NCBI RefSeq assembly: GCF_023065955.2
Contig: NW_026622808.1
Span: 41,800,475 to 41,864,474, forward strand
DNA length: 64,000 nt
From: Ursus arctos
Taxonomy: Eukaryota; Chordata; Mammalia; Carnivora; Ursidae
Reading direction: 5' to 3'
Under the pieces are notes generated by a model. That model was not told the DNA's origin. It saw nothing but the letters and a program-made list of their open reading frames with translations, and ran no database searches. A program made the translations under genes and the position numbers. Shown here one piece after another: positions 11,051 through 23,535 of the stretch; position 1 is the stretch's first letter, and every line of letters starts with the position of its first letter.

Positions 11051-11480
11051 TAATACATTGTGATTTACCTAATGTCTATCCCCCTCTCTCCATCCCTCCA
11101 TCTCTCTTAACCTAACTACCTCTGATTTAGCCCAAGCAGCCTCCCTCACAAAGCCTTGGGCTTTGCTAAACCAAGGCCATTCCTTTTGCAAGGAATTGGT
11201 TTAGGCAAGGCAGATGACCTATTTTTGGGCAACGAGGAGAGTAAGGGGAAATCTACGAAATGGGACTTTTGAGGAAATTTTTTCACTTTTTAAAAAGAGG
11301 TAGAAGATAAGTCCAGCTGAATATTTAGCACATGATAAATATGGTGTCCTCCAATTACTAGAGGGAAAATGGAGTTTCTAATAGGCACTGATGGGATAAG
11401 CAGATAGTCACACAAGAGAAGATCAGATCCATTCCTTGGACTACAGACCAGGATAAATCTCAAATGGATCAAATGGATCA
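11051..11480. other. Unassigned sequence
   Basis: No gene or family recognised. Confidence 0.35.
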
Positions 11481-11481
11481 G

Positions 11482-11572
11482 CGCAGAGTCTGCTTGAAGT
11501 TCTCTCTCCCTCTGAGCCTCCACCCCCCTTGCACACTCTCTCTCTCTCAAACAAATAATCTTTTTATAAAAA
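11482..11572 (+). mobile_element. Can-SINE 3' fragment, plus strand
   Basis: Only the 3' half is present: 'gcgcagagtctgcttgaagt', CT-rich tract, 'ctctctctcaaacaaataat' and A-rich end. The tRNA-like head is missing, so it is a 5'-truncated or decayed copy. Confidence 0.75.
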
Positions 11573-11589
11573 GAAAGTGGAGTTAGAAA

Positions 11590-12400
11590 TATGAACTAAT
11601 CACTCACAGGAAAATAAATGCAAATATATATTGACCATATGAAAAAAATTCAACCTTGTTTTTAAGGAGAGATATGCAAATTAATAATGTACTAAGATAC
11701 CATTTCTTACCTATCAGACAGGTATACCTTTCAGTTCGACCACGGGTATGTTGACCAAAGTTGGGGAAATAGAAAGTTTCCTACAGTGCTGGTGTGAATG
11801 AAAAATGGCACATATAAACCATATGGAAAGGAATTTATCACAACCCAGCAAAATTACATAGGCATTTATCCTTTGACACCAAAACCCCACTTCTGGGAAT
11901 TTATCCAAAAGACGTTTGACAAAGACAAAAATGATGTATGCACAAAGCTGTTCAGTGCAGCATTATTTATAGTAACAAAACACTGGAAACAATCAAAATA
12001 TCTATAAGTAGGGGGTGGACTGAATAAAATAGGACATAATCCCGCAAGGGAATACTATGAGACTATAAAAAAGTATCTCTAGAAAGTGCAGCAGAGGGCT
12101 CTCCAGAGTATTTCACTAAGGAAAACAAGTCAGAGACAATTGTGTAGAGTACCCTAAACTTTGCAAAGAAAGGAGGGGCACAGATGTGTGTGTGCATGGG
12201 TACACGCATGTATGTCTATATGTGCACGGAGACAATTGTATATATATATATTGTATATGTATATACATATACACACACATATAACCTTATCTATGTGTAT
12301 CTATGTATTTCTGCTTTTAAAACAGAATAAAAAGCTATTAAAAATCTGTGGGAGGAATAGATAGGATACAAGGAAAAGAGAAAAATTAAAACAAAGTTAA
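11590..12400 (+). mobile_element. Ancient L1M 3' end, plus strand
   Basis: ORF2 C-terminal region remnants, in order: 'agatatgcaaattaataatg', 'agataccatttcttacctat', 'gtttcctacagtgctggtgt', 'ccacttctgggaatttatcc', 'gttcagtgcagcattattta' and 'gaatactatgagactataaa', followed by 3'UTR-like sequence. A 69-codon frame at 11798-12007 is a relic of ORF2. The coding sense is otherwise lost. Confidence 0.85.
12236..12285. repeat. TA/CA-rich microsatellite patch
   Basis: Interrupted (TA)n and (CA)n, partly palindromic, within the 3'UTR of the old L1. Confidence 0.8.
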
Positions 12401-15400
12401 ATATAAAACAAGAAATCTCCATATACTGAGAGTGAAGTAAGACAAAGAAAGACAATTTCATATCCAGTCAGTGTCATAAGTTTTCACAGAGGAGCTATTG
12501 CAAATGACTTTATTTAAAAACATAGTAATTTGTAGAAAAAGTCTTAAACTGCTTACAGTAATTGTATTATTTGTGGAAAGACAGGCATTCTTTTTCTGAG
12601 AATCTTACGCTTGTCCTCTGATTTCTCAATCAAAGTAATTATAATGGTATCACTAAGAACTGAGTTATTTTTGATTTCTTTTGTTTCACGTGGTTGAAAA
12701 GAAATAAAGATACAAGATCAATGGGATTAGGGCATTCTAATTGGAGAAACCCACATTTCTAAAGACTATTCTATAAGTTGTCTTAGCTTCCTCCACAGAC
12801 TTTCACATCCCTTGTTATTGCCATGATATCCGTCCTTGAGCTGTGGTTCACTTTGCATATGCTAAGGCCAGCGTATGTTGTCCTACTATAAAAGTGTGTT
12901 GAACATGTACACACACTCTTCAGAGAACACTGCTACGTTATTTAGGTAACATGCTCTCATGCATTCATGACATTTTTGATTTGAGGAGAGAGCACACTGG
13001 CTCCATTCTTGCAAACTGAGTGCCAAAGTCTGTCCATGCCCAGCTCTGGACCTCACATTCTTCCCCATCTCTGTCCCCTAAGCTGTTAGCTTCTTATAGT
13101 CACTAGGCAGAAAACCCTTCTCTTCAAGCATGTGCTGTCTTTCTGGATTGCACTCATCCACTTGGATTTGGGGGCTAGCAATGGAAACCAATTTAAGGTA
13201 TAAGGTATATTTAAAACAAGCCCTACCTCCAGCCACAATTTCGTGCTCAGAAAAGAGACTCTGAGGCACTCCCAGCATCAGGACATGTAGCCAAAAAGCC
13301 ACATGGTTTCCCACAGTAGGACGGACCAAAGGCATTTTACTGTAGAAACAATGTTTAGACAATTGTCTTGGATTTAAAAGGTTTAACATGTCTATCAGAA
13401 GACAGACTCTCAAGACCTCAGCGATAATAAAGCTTCAGACAGAAGACCAATATTTATTTCTAAAATAGCATAGAACATTTTCTCAAAAAAAAAAAAAGTA
13501 ACTCTTTAGCATAATGAGGTTGTGTAAGTAGAAATATCTCTGAAGCCAACTGAGTCTTTTAAGAAGTAAAAGAATAACAAACTAGTAAGAAGAGAAAAAA
13601 AAAACACATCTACGTGGAAAGGAATTGTGATTATATAATTTGGAAAAAAAATACAGTCTGCAACATACATGAAAGGGAATAGTACTGGGGCAGGGGGCTG
13701 AAAAGGATCACAAAGGAGAAACTAGGTTGAAATGGAAGATGTGTAAATTGAGAAGGAAAAGGAAAGTGATAGAACAATCCTGAGCCCTCAAGTTTTTCTA
13801 AGAGACCAGGTAACAGTGGTTTCCTGGCAACTCTTCCGAATGGGGCAGCTGCCTATGTCAGGTGCTTTGCTAACCACACAAGCCCTTGGACTAGTGTTCG
13901 GGGAATGCCTGAGATGCTTCCACTGACCTGAAAGCAAAACAAAAGAGAGGAATCATTCTCTCTCTGAAAGTACATAGCACTTGAAGACACACCAGCTTTG
14001 TGTTCTTTGGTGGTTTCTTGTGTTTATTATTCAAGACTCCTTGTTGCAGATGCCAAAAAAGCAAATCACACTAGCTTCAGCAAGAGAGAGAATTCATTTT
14101 CTTATACAACTAGGCATTCTAAAGATAGAACATCAGGCAAATCGAATCAAGGTACATATCTTCTTGTTTTTCTCTCCCTTATCTGCTCTTTCCATCAACA
14201 AATTCTATTTGATTCCAATTACTTTTTATTTCTGGCCTCCTGCTTTTCTTCCACAAGCAGGTTCTGAAACCCAGATCAACAGTTTTCTATTTTAAGCTTC
14301 TCTCTTCATTTATCAAACCTCATAGAAGTGTTCTGATTGACCCTACTTAGGAAATGCATCAGCTCCATGGGTCAATCACAGGGGCGTATGCCCATGGCAT
14401 CAGCCAGGTCCAGGTCAAGTGTCTACTTGCAGGCAGAACACTGGGCTTGCCAGTTCTACCAGGACAGCATGGGATGAGGAAGGAGCAGTTTTTCAATAGA
14501 TCCCAACAACAGATGTTTCTCACTATCTTTCCCAAAAGACTGTTAGCCTTCAGAGAACAGGATTATCTCACTTTTGGCCTTCTCTATACTTTACCATAGC
14601 ACCTCCCTAACACATGTCTTGTAAGGACATGAACCAGAATTTTTACGGTATGCATCATCAAGGAATAATTCCTATTGACTGCAACCATATTCCTTCAAAA
14701 TTCCATTAACTGACTGTGATCACCTAACTAGCATATGAAAACTGCTCAGAGTATCAGGAACATAAGAGGAACAACGACATGTCAGTTTGAAAATACAATC
14801 ATTGGAAAGCACGTCTACCCATGTTCCTGATCTTAAAGTTATTAACTGAAAACATTTAAAATACAAAGATTTTCAGAGCTGAAGAATGGGATGGTTCACG
14901 TAATTCATGCATTTTGCAACTGTAGTGTGAGAAACACAGGTGTTGTGCACAATTATCTCATGATGTGAGAGGATTGTACATTGGTCATGGGTAGGGAGAT
15001 GGGGAACAGACTAAGTAGTAAGATTCTAGGACCTAACCTCCCCACAAAAAGAGGGTCAAAGAGCGTGTGTCTATGTCTTTCCTACTTGACAGGTCCACAT
15101 TAGGTTTGAAGAGGATTCTACTGAGAATTAATTAGTTAATTAAATCGATCAACCAAAAATTGTATTAGTCTAAACACCCAATTTTACTAAAGATGTTAAT
15201 AGTGTCTACATTGTAGGCCTGGAGTAAATTGGAATCATCCAAATCTCAATCCAGCATTTCTTTGACTTTACTAGGAAGCCTTTCCTAATTTGATTCTGCA
15301 AAAATTAAAAAAGAAAAAAAAAAAGGCATAGTATCCTATACTTGAGTTCTTAAACTACATATAAATATTTGTGTTTACTAGAATTTTAGGATTTTGAAGA

Positions 15401-17364
15401 GCCTCCCTGAACTCTGAAAGCTTCTAAAAGCAACATCAATGTCAAATACGGACAAAGGAAGCAAGAAATATCTACCCATCCATCTACTAGGGTAAATATG
15501 GATCTATCTAGTAAATGACTGCAATAAGCTATTTAATTAAAATTACTAGTTCTAGCAATCATTCTGGTTGACAACATTTAGAATCCAGTGGAGAGAATAT
15601 TTAAAGATTATTCCACAACACTTCTCTTCCATTTGCATACACATACAATGCCTGGACTTGGTAATGTAAAATCTCCAATAGTCTTTAAGAGAACATCTAA
15701 AAACTCTACAGTTAAAAAATAATAATTTTTGAAGTAATTTTGAATCTATTTTCTAAATCTAATGACTTTTTAAAGGTCTAATCAATTTCCATGATGAAGA
15801 CATACACTGCAAGTACTTGGCACATGGAATCATAGCAAAATGAACACATACCCTATCAAGCACATCTCCATAAGTCAAAATGGCAAAAAGAAAATATTTT
15901 CCACGTGGGGTCCACAGGGACTGAAGGGAGATCCAGACGAAAACGATATTTCAGAATGCCAACTGAAAGCTTTGACCGAGAAAGGGAAGAAATACTGGCC
16001 AGGTGCCCATGAGATCACCTGCTATATTGGGTTTTAATACATTTTTAAAACCAAAAGAGATTTTATGCATCAACTGTGGCAAATGTGAAGAGGTTTTAGA
16101 GTAATCTGAGAAGACATTTCTAAAGGACCTCTCTGAGACAGCTACATCCAATTCTTTGTAATGGTCAAATCTATTTACTTGTTAATCTTATAATTCAAAA
16201 ACAGTAAGAATCAGACACTAAGCCAAATAAGAGTTAATACTCAAATACCAGTTCAAAGAAAAGCTAAAACCCTGAAGACCTATTTCGTCATTCCACGTGT
16301 CTCAAGTTCTTTTTAATAGTGATAGGTCAGGTTCCACGCTCTCTTTGGGGGTAAGATACAGTATTTCAGTGTCCCATATGGGTTAGAGTCATAAGCAAAA
16401 ACTTTCACAGACTCAACGTACTACCTGTCTATCTAACACCAGGCTAAAATACGGTGACTGATTAGAGCATGTCTACAGTCTACTAATCCTATGGCTTGTA
16501 TTTAAACAAGACTGGTTGGTTAGATAATCTACACAGATGCAGTATTCCATAACACAAAGCATTTTTGGATGTTGTAGGCTATCACCTAAGCCATGAGCAA
16601 AATTGATTTTTCCAGACATGTTCCAGTCTGCTCACCCTTTCCTGCTACCAACTGTCATCTTGCTCCCCTGATAAAACTCTTGACATGTTTTGCAGGATCC
16701 TCTACTCCTTTCCCATTCCAAACAGCTGTCTTCCCTTCCTGGCAGAAACTCCCTGACATCTGGATACTCAGGATGGCTACAGCTATGATGGACAGATTCC
16801 ATTTTATCCAACTACCCAGCTCTGAGAATATAAAAGAGCAAAAGAGGGAAGAGTATAAAACCTTCGCCTGCTGAACAAATCCAAGTAATGGTTAAATCAA
16901 ACCCTTAACATTCAGAATATGTTACAAGCAGTTTTGTGAGATCTGTGAGACGGTACAGAATACACAAATGCCATGATTCTGAAAGAATAAATGACGACAA
17001 GCGTCTAAGGTTCTACCCAGGTGGCGATAACAAACCCAGACCCCCTAACTCAAACACCGAATTTCTGCTTCATGGTCTAATTTGATGTTTTTTTCCCCCC
17101 GACTAGATTTAAGAACAAAAACACGTGTGTTAGATGAAAATGGATGAGTTGAAGAAAAATAAAACATAAATCACTTTCCTTGAGCTCACTGCCCATGCCA
17201 AATCAATCACCAGTTCTACTTTGTACCACTTCCTAAATACACACCATCTCTTGCATATTCTGCTACAGTTTTTTTTTTTTTCCTGTTTTCTCATATGCAT
17301 GCCTCTCAGTATTTCAATCTAGTCTCCAAAAGCTGCTGGAGTGATATCTTTTTAAAAAATGAAA
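12401..17364. other. Long stretch without recognised genes
   Basis: About 5 kb without young repeats. Short fragments hint at decayed L2 at about 14535-14620 ('cctctatacttta', 'catagcacctcc') and 15235-15300 ('ggaagcctttcctaatttga'). Homopolymer A runs lie at about 13486-13497, 13598-13606 and 15302-15325, and a T run at about 17270-17281. Open frames up to 111 codons (13078-13413, minus) show no domain. No gene is supported. Confidence 0.45.
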
Positions 17365-17770
17365 ATTGGGCCATATCATCCCCTCTATTCCCTTCCTAGG
17401 AGAATAAAGCCCACACTTAACCATATGAACCCCAAAACCTTGCAGGACCCTGGCCCCAACTCCTCGCTCCAATCTCATCCTAAGTTTCTTGACCTCTCAC
17501 TCAACCTATTCAAACCGCACTGGCCTGCCTTCTATCAGCCCAATGAGTCACACTCCTCCCATGCCTAAAGTCTGTTTCCACTCTGTTTTCTCTGCCTGGC
17601 TGCCTCCAGCTCCTGTTCAGATCTCTATTTATGTGCCCCTTCCTAAGACAATTACTCCTCAATCCACTAGAATATGTTAAGTACCCTTTCAGATGTTTCA
17701 TAGGATCATGTAATTTATCTTTGTGGCAGTCTTTACAATTGTATTTAATTAACATACTAAATCAGACATT
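17365..17770 (+). mobile_element. L2 LINE fragment, plus strand
   Basis: Typical L2 3' coding/UTR order in diverged form: 'aataaagcccacacttaacc', 'ccttgcaggaccctggcccc', 'ttgacctctcactcaaccta', 'gcactggcctgccttctatc', 'gttcagatctctatttatgt' and 'ttacaattgtatttaattaa'. Confidence 0.7.
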
Positions 17771-17940
17771 AAAGAGATTTACGAAACTATAAAACAATGT
17801 CATTCTCATATTTGTTTTCTAAAATATAGCTTATTTCTTGTTATGTTAATGTGTAATGGCTTATGACTGTCATTTAAGTGTATATTTTTAAGATTTCTGT
17901 TTTAATTTCTATTACAGTAAATATCAATAGATATAATTTT

Positions 17941-18140
17941 TTTTTAAAGATTTTTTTTTTATTTGTTTATTTGACAGAGAGAGAGACAGCCAGCGAGAGA
18001 GGAAACACAAGCAGGGGGAGTGGGAGAGGAAGAAGCAGGCTCCCAGCGGAGGAGCCTGATGTGGGGTTCGATCCCAGAATGCTGGGATCACGTCCTGAGC
18101 CGAAGGCAGACGCTTAAGGACTGCGCCACCCAGGCGCCCC
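17941..18140 (-). mobile_element. Can-SINE, full length, minus strand
   Basis: T-run, body and head ending 'gcgccacccaggcgccccc'. Target-site duplications with three mismatches lie at 17925-17940 and 18141-18156 ('caatagatataatttt' / 'caacagatataacttt'). Confidence 0.95.
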
Positions 18141-18156
18141 CAACAGATATAACTTT

Positions 18157-18780
18157 ATAAACAAAAACACTCTGAGTCTTCAATAATTTTTGAGAGTATC
18201 AAGTGTCCTGAAAATAGTTTAAAAACCATTGTATAAATTACCATCTTACTTTAGAAAAACAGAGTATTACCTTACAGTTGATATTAAATCTTTGAGAAAT
18301 ACTTTAAATTTTATTTAAGTATACTTTACGGGAGAAAGAATACTTTCATGTATTATTGCTTACTTGGAAAGAAAATGCTCAAGTCTTATATATTGCTAAG
18401 TGAATTGTAATAGGATCGGTTAGGTTGGGTTGTAGGCAACGCACTCATTATAACAGAGTTGATAAGAAATTTCAACTCCCTGTGACAAACATAGTTTACA
18501 GCTTTAAATGAACAGTTTTCTCCTTTAAAAACATTCAAACAAATGTCACCTGTAATAACAAACACGTATGGCCTCAACCCTTTGAGGCAAAGGTACTTGA
18601 AAATCACGATTAAAACAAAACTTTTGATATTACAGAAAAGTTGTTAATGGAAGAAACAATTTTGTGATGACATGACAGAAAGAGGTGTTCAGAAGGAACT
18701 GCTGGATGTAACTACAATAACAACAAACCCATATATAGTACTGTCCTAAGAACGTCACAGTTTTCAACTTTTTAAAAACC
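18157..18780. other. Unassigned sequence
   Basis: AT-rich; no gene or named repeat recognised. Confidence 0.4.
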
Positions 18781-18784
18781 GACA

Positions 18785-18903
18785 ACCACCTTAGATACTA
18801 TTTTCATCAGCGTTGGCATATGTAACTTGCCAGGTCCCAGGGCTGAATGTAAGAAGTGGGATTCGAACGCAGGGTCTGGACTTTTAACACTGTTCTGCCT
18901 GTG
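18785..18903 (-). mobile_element. MIR SINE fragment, minus strand
   Basis: Antisense MIR core in order: 'gtaacttgccaggtcccagg', 'aagaagtgggattcgaacgc' and 'cactgttctgcct'. Confidence 0.75.
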
Positions 18904-18904
18904 T

Positions 18905-20166
18905 GTATACAGATGAACTAACCTTCCTTCTGCTTGTAAACAAAGACAAGCGCTAACCCCAGCAATGCTTTATGTTTTCTAAATACTCATTCCCACTGTG
19001 TCTTCTAAGGCTCTCTGAAGCACCACCAAAATTAGCTATCTCTGATCCTACTATAATTTTAACCAAAGCTAAATCAAAAAATTTGGAGCTTAATTTCATT
19101 GATTTACCTAGAGTCTATTGATCCACTGTGCTGTCGTTTTGTTCAACAAAAAACTACCCGATTTTCTCATTACATCTGGTTTTCTTTTTTCAGGTTTTCA
19201 CTGCTCCTGACAACGTTCCTGGCAATGTGAGGTAATGCCCATTCCTGACCCCTTCAGTGGGCATTCAGTATCAAAGACTGATGTTCCTTGGCCTTCAGAT
19301 TATTGGGAGGCTAATATCATGATATCTTTGCTTCCTTAATGGTTCTATTCTTCACTACCTATTTCATGTGTTTGTGTAACAGATATTGTAAATAACCAGA
19401 GTTTGGAGTCTCTAGTAATTGGAAAAAAAATTCCATCCAAGGTCAATGTATTTATGTTAAACAGAAGGCAGTTTGTATTCCTGAAATTAATTATTTGGCA
19501 CGACATCTTCCTGATTAAAACAGTAAACTCTGTATTGAGTAAGGAACCTTGAAAACAGTCAAAATTCTAGCAAAAATACCACTTTAAAATATATAAACAG
19601 ATAAAGGGCTTTAGCATCATGTGGCAGAATAGTTTCATTATCTCTGTTGAAATCTCAATGTAAGTGATACCTCCCTTGCTATTTGTCAGTGAAACTCTGG
19701 AAAACAAATGCTTTTCTCCTTCATTCCATTTCTTCTTGTTCTTACAGAGGCCAATGAAACTGAGACTTTAGAGTCCCTCACTTAAAGGCCCCTTGCAGGC
19801 ATATGTACCTAGTTAACCACAAGGAAGCCTCCAAAAATGACATAAGCCTCAGATCCTACCTTAAACCTGGATCTGCCTTATCTAAGTTCTAAATATTTCA
19901 GTGAACTTATAGTTACTGAATTTATCTACTCATATCTTGGTCTCACTATACTTGCACCTGCGGAGTGACTCATGGACATCAGTCCCTTGGCCACAAAAGC
20001 ATATTTTCACTAGGAAAGTGGCAAAGAATTACAAGTGAGAACAGGTGATAAACATGAATTTCAGATCTAAATGTCTATCACTAGGTGATTAGTTTCAAAA
20101 TCAGGTAAATCCATATCAAAGATAGAGTGGATGCTCCTGGCCATGGCAAATTTTAAAAACATAATT
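18905..20166. other. Unassigned sequence
   Basis: No gene or clear repeat recognised. Confidence 0.4.
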
Positions 20167-20183
20167 TAAAAATTGGGGGATTT

Positions 20184-20399
20184 TGGGGCGCCTGGGTGGC
20201 ACAGCGGTTGGGCGCCTGCCTTCGGCTCAGGGCGTGATCCCAGCGTTGTGGGATCGAGCCCCACATCAGGCTCTTTCGCTATGAGCCTGCTTCTTCCTCT
20301 CCCACTCCCCCTGCTTGTGTTCCCTCTCTCACTGGCTGTCTCTATCTCTGTCAAACAAATAAATAAAATCTTTAAAAAAATAAATAAATAAAATAAAAT
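20184..20399 (+). mobile_element. Young Can-SINE, full length, plus strand
   Basis: 'ggggcgcctgggtggcacag' head, complete body and a tail that has become a mixed (AAAT)/(AAAAT) microsatellite. Perfect 16-bp target-site duplication 'aaaaattgggggattt' at 20168-20183 and 20400-20415. Confidence 0.97.
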
Positions 20400-20415
20400 A
20401 AAAATTGGGGGATTT

Positions 20416-21470
20416 CACATAAAAATCCAGATGTCAAGCTTCTTTTGAAAAATCAAAAGGTCTGGCGAAACGGTATAAATGCTCTGGCCTGAACGTACTT
20501 CCTCCCTGTTGTTCTTTACTCATCAGCATTGCCTGGTTGTTCTCCTGTAAGTGGTTGGATTTGCCAACCTCAAATTATATGAATAATGTCCAAGAGAGGT
20601 ACTACGAAGTTAAAAAAAATCTACACAACAGCACCTATAGTATATTCCAACTTATATTGTAAATGGTATCTATGATAAATTATAAGACATACTCAAGCCA
20701 TACATAATTGTTCACATGGCATGCATTTTTAAACATTCAGAGAAAAAAAGTAAAAATACTCATTTTTTGGACTAGTGTTAGATTACTATTATTTTTTAAA
20801 GAAAACGTTTCCCACCACATATAAATACAATTTCAGTAGCACATGCTCTATTGATAGTTTGGTCAAATGGAGGACAAGGCAATAGGACTTGCTCCAATCC
20901 AGGGATTGTGGCATCAAAAATCTTGTTTTCCAGGCCAGAGCACACGGGAGAAACACAGATTAAACATTTAGAGCCAGCACTTTCTTCACAGCAGTATTAG
21001 AAAAGAAAGCCACAGTGGATGCCATTTCTCTCTAGCTGCATCCAAGCCTTTCTGGATCTCAAGTAATATCCAATTACCCAATACCACTAGAGCAACTTGT
21101 GTGAATTGTTTTAATATATATTCACAGCATGCGCCGTGATGGCTCCTGGCTGCTATTGAAAGGGTGGGCTAGCAACATGAATTAACAATAAGACATGCGG
21201 TACATTATGGCTGCAACCTGCCTAAGCATTTAGCTGGTCTCCTTACTATTCTTAATGCACGCTTACAGCGCCTGAGGATCGTGTAGCTGTGAAGTCAACT
21301 GATCCCAAATGCCAAATGGAAAAATATATGCATTATATGCATGTATCTCCTAAAAGTAGTTTAGAGGAACTGCTACATCTACTGTTCTTCCTTTTTCATC
21401 ACTGGTACATGGCATGACAAACCGATTGCTTCTGCTTGTCCCAAACAAAAATTTCTGAAAACAGAACATT
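20416..21470. other. Unassigned sequence
   Basis: No gene or named repeat recognised. The 21100-21300 part is low in simple repeats and could be single-copy conserved sequence, but this cannot be tested here. Confidence 0.4.
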
Positions 21471-21472
21471 CT

Positions 21473-21535
21473 TTTTTTTTTTTTTAATTATGTTATGTTA
21501 GTCACCATACAGTACTTCATTAGTTTTTGATATAA
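21473..21535 (-). mobile_element. Very short 5'-truncated L1 3' end, minus strand
   Basis: T-run followed by 'aattatgttatgttagtcac' and 'catacagtacttcattag'. This is the reverse complement of the last part of the 3'UTR of the full-length L1 in this window (60969-61005). Only about 50 bp of L1 body is present. Confidence 0.85.
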
Positions 21536-21820
21536 TAGAAGAATTTTCAAGGAAAGAGAAGGCCATCAGGATTCCAGGTGGGAGAAAAGCAGCTTTTCCA
21601 GGAGGACAGAAGTTCAGTATAAATGGGAGACCGGAGAGTCTCCCCCCACTGTCACCTTTCAGGATGACCGCTAGGGGCCCCTGACAGGCACACCTGCCTC
21701 CCCCTGGGTTCCCTACAGTCCACTGTCCTCCCAACAGCTATAACTCTCTATGAAAGGAACACATCTTAGCACACCTTCTGTGCTTACAGTTTTCCAAGGG
21801 CTTCAATATCTATTTAGAAT
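21536..21820. other. Unassigned sequence
   Basis: Relatively GC-rich; no family recognised. Confidence 0.35.
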
Positions 21821-21824
21821 AAAA

Positions 21825-22325
21825 AGCCAATGTCTGCTCACTGCCAGCAAGGCTCCATTATGACCTGGATGCCTCCTTATCCCTGTAAGTTCTTGTGCCA
21901 TTCTCATGAGTCAGCCTCAACGTGGCCAAATCATCGTTATTCCAAACTGTTGGTATTTGACGCCCCCCTCAACCGGAGCACCCTTCCCATAGATCTTCTA
22001 AAGGCTGGTCCCTCTTTCTCCTCCAGATTTGAGGTCAAACGTCTCCTCCTCTGAAACTATCCCGTCTAGAGCAGCACATCCATTTTCCCCGCTCACTGGG
22101 CACATGGCCCCTCATTAAGTGTCTTGCTTGCCCTTAGTGTGTGAAATCGCTTTCTTTTTTGTGTGTTTCTTATTGGCCATCTCTACGCAAATGTGTGCAC
22201 GTGAACACACATATACACGCAGAAATCTGCATTTCCATCAGGACAGAGGCCTCACCTATCATGCCAAGTCTTACCTTCCCAGCACCTAGTGCAGAATCCA
22301 ATGTGTGGTAAGTGCTCAGAACATA
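21825..22325 (+). mobile_element. L2 LINE fragment, plus strand
   Basis: L2 order is visible: 'tatgacctggatgcctcctt', 'ggagcacccttcccatagat', 'gatttgaggtcaaacgtctc', 'aggacagaggcctcacctat' and 'cccagcacctagtgcagaat', with 'ggtaagtgctcag' near the 3' end. Confidence 0.75.
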
Positions 22326-22329
22326 ATCC

Positions 22330-22744
22330 AGCAGGAACAAAGGAACCAGCTGGGTTTGCAGCTCTACCCAGAGGATAACCGAGGGAGTTGACTCTGTGAA
22401 TATGTGAGACTCAGCTGGCTGAAAATTAATCTAACAACACAAAAAATGATCGTCTTTTTTCCCAGAAAATAATCAGTCCTGGCACCTCATCCTAGGGTGG
22501 GAAAAATGCAAGCTCTACAGAATATATTCCTCCACACCCCCTTGCCTGTTCCCCAAACTCAATCATTCACATACTCCCCAGTAAGGTTTGTGCCATTTCG
22601 GAATACCAGATAATTACTCAGGTTCCACATAACATTTTTTACTCTGTCCTCACACTAAGTAGCAGTATTTGTGAAATCATGGATTTGGTGGGACTGTCAC
22701 AATATATATTTTTCCAGATCACATGACAATCAGTCCTTGGCTGT

Positions 22745-22745
<1 letters not shown>
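22330..22745. other. Unassigned sequence
   Basis: No gene or named repeat recognised. Confidence 0.35.

Positions 22746-22746
<1 letters not shown>

Positions 22747-22784
<38 letters not shown>
22747..22784. repeat. (AC)n microsatellite, 19 units
   Basis: Uninterrupted AC array, then 'ttatatatgtat'. Confidence 0.97.
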
Positions 22785-22786
<2 letters not shown>

Positions 22787-22914
22787 ATATATGTATTTTC
22801 CCATGTAAAAATCTCTCTTCCTACACTTGGGGAAATAGTGCATTATAAACAAAGACAGACATTTATCCAGGGTTATAAGCTCCCCAAAGGCAAGCATGAC
22901 ACCGCAGAGCGTCC

Positions 22915-23064
22915 TGAGAAGAGCTGATAATTACTAAGCACTCACTCTGTGAAAGTCCCTGTGGATACACTTTATTCATTATAAGACCCCATTTGAGGAG
23001 CTACTCATAGTATCTGTTTTTCAAGGGAGGACCTAGGTATGGAGAACTTAAATATGGGCTCAAG
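22915..23064 (-). mobile_element. MIR SINE, minus strand, first part (split by LTR)
   Basis: Antisense MIR: 'ttactaagcactcactctgt', 'actttattcattataagacc', then 'gaacttaaatatgggctcaa'. It breaks at the LTR and resumes at 23443. Confidence 0.75.
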
Positions 23065-23069
23065 GTCAC

Positions 23070-23437
23070 TGCTTTGAACTAAATGTGTCCCTCCAAAGTC
23101 CCCATGTTGAAATAAGCCCTAGTCCCCAGTAAGACAATATTTGGAGGCTGGGCCTCAGGAGGTAATTCGGGTTATATGAGGTCACAAGGGTAGTACCCTC
23201 CTGATGGGATTAGTGTTCTTATAAAAAGAGAAAAAGACAGGAGACCCCGCTCTCCGCCATGTGAGGACACAGCAGGAAGGCGGCCATCTGCAAACCAGGA
23301 AGAGTGCTCTCACCAGAACCCAACTGTGCTGGTACCCTGATCTTGGACCTCCCCGACTCTGGAACTGTGAGAAATAAATGTCTGTTCCTGAAGCGCCCCA
23401 CCCATACTGTGTTATTATAGCAGCCCACACCGAGACA
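23070..23437 (+). mobile_element. Solo LTR, ERVL-MaLR type (MST/MLT1-like)
   Basis: A 368-bp unit starts with TG and ends with CA. It carries MaLR LTR landmarks in order: 'gaactaaatgtgtccctcca', 'gatgggattagtgttcttat', 'ccatgtgaggacacagcagg', 'aaggcggccatctgcaaacc' and 'aactgtgagaaataaatgtc' (contains AATAAA). The flanking pentamers gtcac and ctcac are a near-perfect 5-bp duplication. No internal proviral sequence and no open retroviral gene are present. The subfamily is not certain. Confidence 0.88.
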
Positions 23438-23442
23438 CTCAC

Positions 23443-23535
23443 ACAGCAGAAGTAGTAAGTAGCAGGAGGAGTGTTCAGATTCAGGTCTGTTCAGCATGAG
23501 TGTCATTCTCTTAAACTCTGCCTCATCCAGCATCT
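23443..23535 (-). mobile_element. MIR SINE, minus strand, second part
   Basis: Continues the MIR interrupted by the LTR: 'acagcagaagtagtaagtag', then 'gattcaggtctgttcagcat', the expected continuation of the antisense MIR core. Confidence 0.7.

Noticed and set aside
13981..14599. Possible exon cluster (frames of 104, 89 and 81 codons)
   Set aside because: Overlapping frames in different phases with no domain or splice pattern; part of the sequence may be an old repeat.
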